Source: Lysinibacillus sp. 2017
GTDB taxonomy: Bacteria > Bacillota > Bacilli > Bacillales_A > Planococcaceae
NCBI RefSeq assembly: GCF_003073375.1
Contig: NZ_CP029002.1
Coordinates: forward strand, 3,384,001-3,448,000
DNA length: 64,000 bases
Direction of reading: 5' to 3'
The notes beneath the pieces are model-generated. The model did not search any database. It had not been told where the DNA came from and worked only from the letters and a program-made list of their open reading frames with translations. How positions within the stretch are numbered: the first letter of the stretch is position 1; every line of letters starts with the position of its first letter. The position numbers and the translations under genes are program-made. Shown one piece after another: positions 41,399 through 48,808 of the stretch.

Positions 41399-41497
41399 AG
41401 ATTTTTTAAATCTAAAATAACAATAAAAACAGACGGTCAATTAAAGGTGAATTATCACACTCCTAAACCGTCTGTTTTTTATGTGTATCAATATTAA
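41399..41497 (+). pseudogene. C-terminal relic of a serine recombinase
   Basis: The frame reads KSKITIKTDGQLKVNYHTPK and then PSVFYVYQY before a stop. This resembles the extreme C-terminus of large serine recombinases and a second relic at 51379-51477 (VKADNLKVHYRASKSSAFYV). No catalytic domain remains. Confidence 0.6.
41428..41480. terminator. hairpin inside the recombinase relic
   Basis: AAACAGACGGT and ACCGTCTGTTT are an 11-bp perfect inverted repeat with a long loop. T6 follows on the plus strand and an A-rich run lies before it. It could end transcription from either direction, including leftward from the CHAT gene. Confidence 0.55.
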
Positions 41498-41643
41498 ATT
41501 AGATATTTCAAAGACACATTTAGAGCCTATTTCTTATTCATCGTCTACGGTTTAGTTGAGTCATCGCGCCACTTAATAGCTATTAATACATCTGAATACC
41601 ATATGCCATCCTGCCTTATCAAGAAGATCCTTTTTTCAATGTT

Positions 41644-42690
41644 TTATGGTTTTACTAAAATCAACTTTTTCAAATCAATTCCTTCTTTACCATATAACTC
41701 AGGTGTATTTTCTTCTTCAATTCCTTCTAGCATTAACGCTGCTTTTGCTTGTTTAAATGCTTTTTCTACCGAGTAGCCAAACCCTAAAGCTGAATAAAAT
41801 TGAGCAGAAAATACTCTAGCCGCTTCATCTCCTATAGATGTATTCATTCCTATCGCAGCATCTAAATATTCTGTAACTGAGTAAGCCTGATTATATGAGA
41901 AACAAGTATTAAAGAAAACCAATTTTATATCATCGGAAGTAGTAACCATCGATTGAACAATAGCTTCTTTAGAAACAAACTTTGCATTACCTGCGTTGTC
42001 TTGTAAAACTAATTGATCTTCATCTGAACCATGCCCACTAAAATGAATTATAGTAGGATTTATTTCATTTATTCCCTGTAGAATATCTAATGGTCTAGCT
42101 GCCCATTTTGTTACAAACTCTATAGAATTCCTATATTCAGATTGTCTAATTTTAGTTTCTATTTCTCTAGCTTCTTCATCTAATCTTAAAGGATGTGAAT
42201 CTAATGGATTAGACGCTATAAATAGTACCGTAATCTTTTCAGGTATATTTTTTAGCTCAGCTATTTCCGTTTGAGTTTGATGATGGAGCTGTTCATGCTT
42301 AGAAATAGAAACTTGCATATTCTCAATTTCAGAAAGCTGTTTTTTTTCAAATTCCATTCTTTTTTTTATTTCCCTCGATTCTTCACGATGTAATTTACTT
42401 TCTTCAGCAGATATTTCAGTAGATTTCTGAGCTATCTTTTTTTCAATACCTGAAATTTTTTGACTTACTTTACTTAATTGAGTATTATACCTTTCTATTT
42501 CCCGTGTTTTAGATTGAATTGTTGAGCTATTTTTGGTTCTTAGAATACTCTTTCTCGCAAAAGTAATTTTCTTTTCTAAATCAGCAACTTTTTTTATTTC
42601 TGAAGCTTTATCTGATTGTAATTTAGATAATTCTTTCTTTTTCCTTAAAACGGTATTAGCGATAGTCGAAGACGTTGGCAAATCATTCAC
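41644..42690 (-). CDS. CHAT-domain caspase-like protease with N-terminal coiled coil
   Basis: The 348-residue product has a long charged coiled coil (about 12-145) and a CHAT peptidase domain (about 153-345). The catalytic dyad is visible: His220 in IHFSGHG and Cys263 in VFFNTCFS. The C-terminal EAARVFSAQFYSALGFGYSVEKAF helix region is typical of CHAT. CHAT proteases are effectors in bacterial immunity, where they cut partner proteins and can kill the host cell. It follows DUF2188 and DUF1883 genes on the same strand; a hairpin lies in the 59-nt gap before it. Target unknown. Confidence 0.88.
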   Translation of the reverse strand: MNDLPTSSTIANTVLRKKKELSKLQSDKASEIKKVADLEKKITFARKSILRTKNSSTIQSKTREIERYNTQLSKVSQKISGIEKKIAQKSTEISAEESKLHREESREIKKRMEFEKKQLSEIENMQVSISKHEQLHHQTQTEIAELKNIPEKITVLFIASNPLDSHPLRLDEEAREIETKIRQSEYRNSIEFVTKWAARPLDILQGINEINPTIIHFSGHGSDEDQLVLQDNAGNAKFVSKEAIVQSMVTTSDDIKLVFFNTCFSYNQAYSVTEYLDAAIGMNTSIGDEAARVFSAQFYSALGFGYSVEKAFKQAKAALMLEGIEEENTPELYGKEGIDLKKLILVKP

Positions 42691-42708
42691 CCATTTCTTA
42701 TAGATAAT

Positions 42709-42735
42709 AGGTTATACACTACGAATCTATAACCT
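42709..42735 (-). promoter_or_regulatory. intercistronic hairpin before the CHAT gene
   Basis: AGGTTATA and TATAACCT form an 8-bp stem with an 11-nt loop and no T-run, in the gap between the DUF1883 and CHAT genes. It could lower or time CHAT expression relative to the small genes. Confidence 0.45.
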
Positions 42736-42749
42736 TTTATAAGTTTCAA

Positions 42750-43007
42750 TTAAATAATTTCAATAGAATGTCGTATCGATCCACCTGCAAGTCCTAAATC
42801 TATTGTAATATTCCACATACCTGTTGAGGATGCAGGTATTATTACAGTATTATTAATCACTTGTCCATAAAAATAACTATGTTTACGCCCATTTCTATAA
42901 TTACTAAAATTACTATCACTCATAAATTTTACATTCGCCGGCCGATTTAATGTTACTCGAACTCTTTGTCCTTCTCGAAGAAACATTCGTTTGTGTAAAA
43001 ATTGCAT
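42750..43007 (-). CDS. DUF1883 domain protein
   Basis: The 85-residue all-beta protein has LREGQRVRVTLNRPANVKFM, SNYRNGRKHSYFYGQ and MWNITIDLG, matching my memory of DUF1883. Homologues are found alone or fused to TIR and other effector domains in conflict systems; their function is unsettled. It starts 6 nt after the DUF2188 stop and uses GGGGTGAT, which includes that stop codon, as ribosome-binding site. It lies upstream of the CHAT gene and is a plausible modifier or sensor for it. Confidence 0.85.
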   Translation of the reverse strand: MQFLHKRMFLREGQRVRVTLNRPANVKFMSDSNFSNYRNGRKHSYFYGQVINNTVIIPASSTGMWNITIDLGLAGGSIRHSIEII

Positions 43008-43013
43008 AATTTA

Positions 43014-43235
43014 TCACCCCTTCGGTGGATATGGGTCATTGCCATAACTATTTCTTTCACGAATTTGGCCTTCACGATTATGAATGAACAGCTCACTTTT
43101 TTGATTTTTAGCAATACTCTGCGCTGCTTTAATTGCTTGTTGTTGTGTTTGATGGATACTAGTTGCGCGTGAATTACCAGCGCCTTTAACTTGCCACATA
43201 CCATCTTTAGGTGTTACGTGTTGATTCTTACCCAA
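43014..43235 (-). CDS. DUF2188 domain protein
   Basis: The 73-residue product is a full-length DUF2188 domain: MGKNQHVTPKDGMWQVKGAG, the Q/A-rich helix QQQAIKAAQSIAKNQ, then the signature NREGQIRERNSYGNDPYPPKG (in part). The start is TTG with AAAAGGAG about 10 nt upstream. DUF2188 proteins are small, widespread and of unknown function. They commonly accompany DUF1883 proteins, as here. It is the second gene of the presumed defence operon. Confidence 0.88.
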   Translation of the reverse strand: MGKNQHVTPKDGMWQVKGAGNSRATSIHQTQQQAIKAAQSIAKNQKSELFIHNREGQIRERNSYGNDPYPPKG

Positions 43236-43310
43236 AATACTCAGCTCCTTTTAATCTAACAGTTTAAAAAGAACTAACCGTCCACAATTAGCTCATATGA
43301 TAATTATTTG

Positions 43311-43493
43311 CTACTTTTTATCGACTTTATTTGGTTCAGATTTTTGCTTTTCTTGTGCTTTTTCCTCAAGGAAAGCTTGATGTTTTTCTATAGATACATC
43401 CCAACAAAAGGCTTTAAGACCTTGATCTTTAGCGTATTTCCGAACACCTTTAACTGTAATATAAGGGCGACAAATTTTTATTGTTTTTTCCAT
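43311..43493 (-). CDS. small hypothetical protein (60 aa), first gene of the CHAT operon
   Basis: ATG with GAGGAGAGG about 7 nt upstream. The product starts MEKTIKICRPYITVKGVRKY and ends in a Lys/Glu/Gln-rich tail (EEKAQEKQKSEPNKVDKK). No family is recognised. It is co-oriented with, and 75 nt upstream of, the DUF2188 gene. Confidence 0.6.
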   Translation of the reverse strand: MEKTIKICRPYITVKGVRKYAKDQGLKAFCWDVSIEKHQAFLEEKAQEKQKSEPNKVDKK

Positions 43494-43532
43494 AATGATC
43501 CTCTCCTCAAGTTATGATAAATTCCTATCAAT

Positions 43533-43692
43533 TCCTTGCAGTTGAGACCAAAATATGTTAAAGTTCAGATAATTTTAATGTTATTTTATCTACTATCGCT
43601 TCTGCAAAAGCGATGTGAACGGAAGTAGAATTTACTTCTGAACCTTAAACTGTAGTTGGTTCCCTGCAAGGAGTCCATCTACAGTTTTTTTT
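43533..43692 (+). ncRNA. candidate structured RNA ending in an intrinsic terminator
   Basis: On the plus strand TAAAGTTCAG (43559) can pair with CTGAACCTTA (43638). This encloses hairpins ATCGCTT/AAGCGAT (43595-43614) and GAAGTA/TACTTC (43622-43638). A terminator AAACTGTAG/CTACAGTTT (43647-43687) plus T8 follows. The terminator loop carries CTGCAAGGA (43664-43672), complementary to TCCTTGCAG (43533-43541), a possible pseudoknot. No coding frame fits. It could be a small RNA or an attenuator for the membrane-protein gene at 43977. The evidence is by eye only. Confidence 0.45.
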
Positions 43693-43976
43693 ATTTTCAT
43701 CACCCATTGCACTACTCCTTTCATCTTGAGATAATTCAATGACTAATAATTTAAACTAAAAAATATTTTCTGAATATTAAAGACGTAATTCGGATTATAA
43801 TTACCTTGTTTTCAAAATGCAAGAAAATAGTTCGAACATGCATTCTTATTGGTATTATAATCCATTTTAATAGAATATTACAGAAAAATCAAGGTACACA
43901 ACACAATATATTGTGTTATGTTTTTACAAATAAATCTATATGTTGCGAAAATAGTCTGTTAGGAGTGTTATAAAAA
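43693..43976. other. intergenic with operator-like palindrome
   Basis: No gene is seen. At 43900-43917 an 18-bp perfect palindrome (AACACAATATATTGTGTT) lies 59 bp before the membrane-protein gene, where a repressor site would be expected. Confidence 0.55.
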
Positions 43977-44750
43977 TTGAAACTCATGAATTTAAATGCC
44001 ATGAATTTAGCAAAAGTAAATTACCTATCTAGCTATGAACTTTATTTAGTTTTTCTACAAACCATTTTATTAATTTTTATCTCTGTTCCTTACACCATAG
44101 GGGATATCAAAATCTATTTCTTACTAGCCTTTATGTTAGTATCTATTGTTCAAATCATTTTTTTCTCTATTAGACGTGGAACTTCTAATTATAAAACAAA
44201 ATATTGTGTTTTAATGGTTCTATATATCGCTCAATTTTTTTTAATGATTATTGTTATATCTTTTCTGCAAATGATAAACGACCACATAATTTTTCAAAAC
44301 ATGCTGGCAATTATTTCTGTAATATTTTTTTGCATTATTGGATTTTTAAGTTTGAGCATGTCAATAAAATACATCTTCTACTTGAGATTAAAGAAAATGT
44401 TTCCGACACACGGGGATAAAGAAAACTCAGCAGAAGTGAAATTAATAAATTTAGCACCTTTTTTATCGGTTGATAAGCAAATAGCGTATCTATTACTCCA
44501 CTATGGAATAAATTTAACGATTTACGGTTACTATACATTCTTATGTCTACTAGCATTTAAACTAGCTGATTTCTCAAAATGGGAGTTATTCAATCAAATA
44601 CAGATGTTCATACAGCGATGCACCTTTATTAACTTTTCAAATGCAATAGGGTTATTTTCTATATTCCTGGCTCTTCTAACTATTTGCATACCCGCACAAC
44701 AAAAGATCCGTTATGAAGCAGAGCAAAGGTACTTTGCGAAATTCAAGTAA
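43977..44750 (+). CDS. six-TM membrane protein of unknown function
   Basis: The 257-residue product has about six hydrophobic helices (around residues 19-36, 44-62, 77-99, 107-130, 170-195 and 217-240) joined by short basic loops, and no recognisable motif. I took the TTG with AGGAG 11 nt upstream; an ATG three codons later is farther from the site. It is the only plus-strand cargo gene here. A membrane partner in defence is possible but unsupported by any motif. Confidence 0.65.
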   Translation: MKLMNLNAMNLAKVNYLSSYELYLVFLQTILLIFISVPYTIGDIKIYFLLAFMLVSIVQIIFFSIRRGTSNYKTKYCVLMVLYIAQFFLMIIVISFLQMINDHIIFQNMLAIISVIFFCIIGFLSLSMSIKYIFYLRLKKMFPTHGDKENSAEVKLINLAPFLSVDKQIAYLLLHYGINLTIYGYYTFLCLLAFKLADFSKWELFNQIQMFIQRCTFINFSNAIGLFSIFLALLTICIPAQQKIRYEAEQRYFAKFK

Positions 44751-44756
44751 TAATAA

Positions 44757-44792
44757 AAGATGTTGATCCCCTGGGTTCAACATCTTTTTTAT
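44757..44792 (+). terminator. terminator of the membrane-protein gene
   Basis: AAGATGTTGA and TCAACATCTT form a 10-bp stem with a 10-nt loop and T6, 7 nt after the stop codon. Confidence 0.9.
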
Positions 44793-44906
44793 ATATTCTC
44801 ATACTTTTTAAATTCTAACACTAACAAATAAGTCTTTAGTCCTGTTAGAACGAATAGAAATCAAAGCTATTATATTTACACTTTTTTTAGAAAGGAGGGT
44901 TTGTGC

Positions 44907-45026
44907 TTGGATAATAATAATTTCAAGGAGGCTTTGTTAGCAAAAACTAATGAAGATATCTCTGAGACTGTAATTCAAATTTTTATCCAGCTCTATCTTT
45001 ATGAACAAGAACATCAAGAAGTATAA
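44907..45026 (+). CDS. small hypothetical protein (39 aa)
   Basis: TTG start 7 nt after AAAGGAGGG, an excellent ribosome-binding site. The product begins MDNNNFKEALLAKTNEDISE, is acidic and probably helical, and ends EQEHQEV. It is the first of two small genes leading into the serine-recombinase pair. Function unknown; the strong initiation signal is the main evidence. Confidence 0.6.
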   Translation: MDNNNFKEALLAKTNEDISETVIQIFIQLYLYEQEHQEV

Positions 45027-45181
45027 ATTCGCATTTTATTCACCTAGAAAAGTTTATTGGAAGCGTAATAGCAGTAAGAAAAAATATTCAGTCGGCATAC
45101 AACTAACTTTAGACATTTAAATGTATATTTCCTCCTATTTATGGGAATTGTTTTGTAAAACCATTGAAGGGAGGAATTGAT

Positions 45182-45343
45182 ATGTCTAAGCTTTGTAGAG
45201 TTGTGAAGGTTAGTTACTCAAACGAACTTTCTAGAGAATCTGCTATGTGGATTGAGAAGTATATCGAATCGATATTAATTCAAGAAATTATCGGTAAAGA
45301 TATTACAAAACTCCATCTGTTATTAATGAAAAGCGAGGAGTAG
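45182..45343 (+). CDS. small hypothetical protein (53 aa) before the recombinases
   Basis: ATG 5 nt after GGGAGGAA. The product begins MSKLCRVVKVSYSNELSRES and is predicted helical. Its stop codon is 2 nt before the first serine recombinase, so they are translated together. The spacing suggests a recombination directionality or accessory factor, but this is inference. Confidence 0.65.
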   Translation: MSKLCRVVKVSYSNELSRESAMWIEKYIESILIQEIIGKDITKLHLLLMKSEE

Positions 45344-45345
45344 AT

Positions 45346-46710
45346 ATGAGTAAAGAAGAATATATTATTGTTTACAGTCGAGTTAGTTCTGCAGCGCAAA
45401 GTCTTTCAATGCAAATTAGTCTCGCAAAACAGTATTTAGAACGTGAAAATATCGATTCAAGTGAAGTTCAATTTATCGATGATCATGATGTATCAGCAAC
45501 AAAACTATCTATGTATGATAGAAAAGGATTAAATAAGCTAATAAAACAAATTAAAGCTGACAAAGCACACAAAGTAATTGTTTATAAACGAGACAGACTT
45601 GCGCGAAACTTTTATGAGTATTCTGAGCTAGCAAAATTATTTATTAATTATAATCTTGAAGTAATTTTTACAGCTTCGGATGAACCACCATTTTCAAATA
45701 ACCTAGCATTAGAATCATTTTATGGTATCTTCGCACAAATGGAAGGTAATAGCATTAAAAGTCGTACAGATGATGTTCGTAAGCAATATCCTTCTAATAT
45801 TTTTGGTTATATACGTAATAAGAACGAAGGCTTAGTCACTTATACTGCTAACCCTGAAAAAGCTGATGTGGTTCGTTCATTATTTGAAAAAGCTGCTAGT
45901 ATTACATCGGCAGAGATGTTTATCGATTTTTTGATTGAAAAACATCCATTTAAGTTTGAGCAGAAAATAAAGGTATTAACAAATTCTTTTTACGCTGGTT
46001 ACTTCCAGAAAAATGAGTTGTTTCAAAAGTTATCACATGTAGAACCTTTAACAGATTTAAGCTCTTTCAAAAAAGTAAATAGCATCATTGATACGTATTT
46101 AAAAGACTTTAATAATGCCTTAAACCTAACACCTACACTAATGTACAAGTTACCAAAATGCGACTATTGTAAAAATACAATGAAAGTGAAACGACAGCAT
46201 CCTTTAGATTCCGGTCAAATTTATTGCAGTAACGGTCATAAGAAAGTAGAAATCTCAATTGTAGAATATAATCAGCAAATTTCACTAACTTTACATGAAG
46301 AGTTACTAAAATTTAAACACTCTCATTTACGTAAAATTGCAGTTAATACTTTAAAAGGCGAAAAAGTAGCGTTAGAACAACAATTAAAGCAACTAAAAAA
46401 TAATTACCAAAATGCTCTATTAGATTTAACTTCATCATTCGATTCTGTAGATGCACGATACGATAAATCTTTAGCAACACTCGATTTATTAAAAAACTCA
46501 ATTTCAATAACATTAGATGAAATTACAATGATAGACAACTTAATTGAAGAAATAAAAACCTTAACAGATTATTTAAATTCATTCAATTTAACTTTAAGTA
46601 CTGAAGATTTAATAAATATAGCTACATTACTTGTAGAAGATATTCATGTTGGACATGATTTCACCTCAATTACATTATTTCTTACAGCAACAGAAAACGG
46701 AGTAACTTAA
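45346..46710 (+). CDS. large serine recombinase A
   Basis: The 454-residue product has a resolvase catalytic domain (about 1-145) with nucleophile Ser in YSRVSSAAQS and the Arg cluster YKRDRLARN. A reduced recombinase domain follows, then a Cys/His zinc ribbon (CDYC near 270, then CSNGH) and a C-terminal coiled coil. Such enzymes integrate or excise elements by double-strand cleavage at short att sites. The stop overlaps the start of recombinase B by 1 nt. Tandem large serine recombinases recall ccrA/ccrB of SCC elements, but the sequences are different. Confidence 0.88.
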   Translation: MSKEEYIIVYSRVSSAAQSLSMQISLAKQYLERENIDSSEVQFIDDHDVSATKLSMYDRKGLNKLIKQIKADKAHKVIVYKRDRLARNFYEYSELAKLFINYNLEVIFTASDEPPFSNNLALESFYGIFAQMEGNSIKSRTDDVRKQYPSNIFGYIRNKNEGLVTYTANPEKADVVRSLFEKAASITSAEMFIDFLIEKHPFKFEQKIKVLTNSFYAGYFQKNELFQKLSHVEPLTDLSSFKKVNSIIDTYLKDFNNALNLTPTLMYKLPKCDYCKNTMKVKRQHPLDSGQIYCSNGHKKVEISIVEYNQQISLTLHEELLKFKHSHLRKIAVNTLKGEKVALEQQLKQLKNNYQNALLDLTSSFDSVDARYDKSLATLDLLKNSISITLDEITMIDNLIEEIKTLTDYLNSFNLTLSTEDLINIATLLVEDIHVGHDFTSITLFLTATENGVT

Positions 46711-48185
46711 TGTTAAATAATAATATTACTGCTTACAAAACTGTAGCCTATATACGTTTTTCAGATGAGAAGCAAAAAGGTAATCATTCCATCGAGATAC
46801 AAAAAGCACAAATTTTAATGTTTGCTGAGCGTAACAATCTTGAAATTGTAAGATGGTGTATTGATGAATCAACTAGTGCCTACTCTAAAAAGATTGAATC
46901 TCGTAAAGGTATGCAACAAGTTATTGAACAAATACAAAATGGGGCTGAGGCCTTATGTTTCTATGAGGAATCTCGTTTAACTCGACAGATTACAGATTTT
47001 TATTTTTCTGTTTACTCACATATCAAAGAGCAGTTTCCACATGTTAAATTTTATAGCACACAAACTGAAGGAGAATGGGATCCAAATAATCCATTAGTCC
47101 AAGCTAAATTCGTTTTTGCAAATGAAGAGTCTCAAATAAAATCTGTTCGTGCTAAAGATACTCAATCTGAGATTTTAAAAGAAAAAAACCTATCTCGACC
47201 TGGTTCAAGAATACCGACAGGCTATGAAATAGTGGAAGGTAATTTAGTCCCTAATAAAGACTTTCGCGTAGTTTTATTAATTTACTACCTCGCCATTTGG
47301 GGACATTCACATCAAACAATTGCAACTTATTTAAATAACGCTAATATCGTTACGAAGAAAATAACTACTTGGCATGGCAGCACGATCAGTTATATATTAA
47401 ATAACCCTGCTTATGATGGTATTTTACAATGGCATAGCAATAAAGAGGTTTTTACTTTTACAAACACTCACAAGTCTATTGTTGGACCAACTATGTTGCA
47501 TCTTAGTAAACAAAGCTTGGAACTCAAGAAAAAGTATGGAAAAATGGATACACCATTTTATTTCCGCGATTTATTAGAATGTAAAAATTGTTGCTCTACT
47601 TTAGTAGCAAAAGATAATTCCCCACGAGGAAAGAGTAAACAATACTTAGTTTACAAGTGTGCCTCATGCAAAGAGAGTGTTAATATCGAAATCGTTCATG
47701 AAGCAGTGTTTCATGAACTTACAAATGGTATTAGTACTCAAAAAGAAAAACTAATTAAAAATGCTTATGAACAGTTATATAGTTGGCAGATAAAATTCCA
47801 TGAATTAAAAGAAACTGTAATTCATCAATTAAAAGCTCACCATGAAAAGCTCGGACTTCTACAGCAAAGTAATAATCCGAATAAAGAAGCTTTAATGAAT
47901 TCTTTTAATGAATCAATTCTGTATTTTAAAACAAAAAAAGATGAATACAATTCTTTAATTAATACTATCGATGAGCTGTTGAATGATAGCGGATTTAATA
48001 AAACACTCGATATGCTTTTACAAAGTCATATTTATAATTTATCGAATACCGAAAGAAGAATTTTTAGTCTTAGCTTCATCAATAAGATTCAAATTGATTT
48101 CCAAAAAGATTGTGATTTAACAATTGATTTTCGTTTAACACCTTTTGTTGCATTAGAAAACTTTCTGGTTGAAAAACCGAATTAA
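46710..48185 (+). CDS. large serine recombinase B
   Basis: The 491-residue partner of recombinase A has the catalytic Ser in YIRFSDEKQ, Arg-rich YEESRLTRQ, and a recombinase domain with SHQTIATYLNNANI. A zinc ribbon CKNCCSTL...CASC (near 292-325) and a coiled coil lie before the C-terminus. Its last codons (FLVEKPN) contain the first of five copies of a 15-bp motif that continue downstream. It is translationally coupled to A through TAATG. Confidence 0.88.
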   Translation: MLNNNITAYKTVAYIRFSDEKQKGNHSIEIQKAQILMFAERNNLEIVRWCIDESTSAYSKKIESRKGMQQVIEQIQNGAEALCFYEESRLTRQITDFYFSVYSHIKEQFPHVKFYSTQTEGEWDPNNPLVQAKFVFANEESQIKSVRAKDTQSEILKEKNLSRPGSRIPTGYEIVEGNLVPNKDFRVVLLIYYLAIWGHSHQTIATYLNNANIVTKKITTWHGSTISYILNNPAYDGILQWHSNKEVFTFTNTHKSIVGPTMLHLSKQSLELKKKYGKMDTPFYFRDLLECKNCCSTLVAKDNSPRGKSKQYLVYKCASCKESVNIEIVHEAVFHELTNGISTQKEKLIKNAYEQLYSWQIKFHELKETVIHQLKAHHEKLGLLQQSNNPNKEALMNSFNESILYFKTKKDEYNSLINTIDELLNDSGFNKTLDMLLQSHIYNLSNTERRIFSLSFINKIQIDFQKDCDLTIDFRLTPFVALENFLVEKPN

Positions 48186-48370
48186 TTTCTAAGCTACTGG
48201 TTAGAAAACCGAAATAATAAAATAGTCTTCATAAATTTGAAAACTCACATTTAGTAAAGCCCTTTATTTCAAAGGCTTTAGCTAAAGTTTAATCGGTTTT
48301 CTGACCACTTTAGGATACTATAGTGGTTAGAAAACCGAATATATAATTTAAATACTGGTTCCAAAACCGA
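48166..48370. repeat. five copies of a 15-bp motif downstream of the recombinases
   Basis: The motif TGGTTAGAAAACCGA (GGTT...AACC dyad) occurs at 48166 (in the recombinase B end, variant GA for AGA), 48198, 48293 (inverted), 48324 and 48356 (variant CC). The inverted and fourth copies form a 19-bp-arm palindrome (48291-48341) with a 12-nt centre. The regular sequence and position suggest recombination or repressor-binding sites for the adjacent serine recombinases. Confidence 0.7.
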
Positions 48371-48460
48371 AAAATTTCATTTTAATTTAAAATCGCTCTT
48401 CGAATATCAAAAAATGCAGATATAATGATTAACACTAATTGAATAATTCTCTATAAACGA

Positions 48461-48520
48461 AAACCGTAACGAGATTTGGTTCACATTTTTATGTGATCTA
48501 TTTCTGTTGCGGTTTTTTTA
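48461..48520 (+). terminator. terminator before the excisionase gene
   Basis: AAAACCGTAAC and GTTGCGGTTTT pair with one mismatch across a long loop, followed by T7. Confidence 0.65.
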
Positions 48521-48566
48521 TTCAAATTATTAATAACTCATTGTATTTTGAAAGGATTTGTTTGAA

Positions 48567-48785
48567 ATGAAAAACACAAAAGCTTATTTAACATGGGAAT
48601 CACTACCCGACATTTTAAGCGCGCAGCACATTGCTCTATTTTTAGGCATCTCGCGTCGGAGAATTTATGAACTGTTTCAACTAAATCCAGCAGATGGTGG
48701 TATTCCTAATTTTGAAATCGGTGCTTCTAAACGCGTATTAAAATCCGATTTACAAACATGGATTACAGATAAAAAACAAAATTAA
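48567..48785 (+). CDS. excisionase-like winged-helix protein
   Basis: The 72-residue MerR/Xis-type protein has the helix-turn-helix SAQHIALFLGISRRRIYELF and a C-terminal strand-helix (KSDLQTWITDKK), as in helix-turn-helix 17 excisionases. The ATG at 48567 was preferred as AAAGGA lies 10 nt upstream; a TTG at 48558 abuts the site. It precedes an integrase by 23 nt, the usual xis-int order. Confidence 0.8.
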   Translation: MKNTKAYLTWESLPDILSAQHIALFLGISRRRIYELFQLNPADGGIPNFEIGASKRVLKSDLQTWITDKKQN

Positions 48786-48808
48786 CTCATAAGGGAGATT
48801 AGATAATT

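Noticed and set aside
43647-43692. Terminator of the CHAT operon leader on the minus strand
   Set aside because: The T8 tract follows the stem only on the plus strand; on the minus strand it would precede the hairpin.
48558-48566. TTG as start of the excisionase-like gene
   Set aside because: It directly abuts the AAAGGA ribosome-binding site, whereas the ATG at 48567 has proper spacing.
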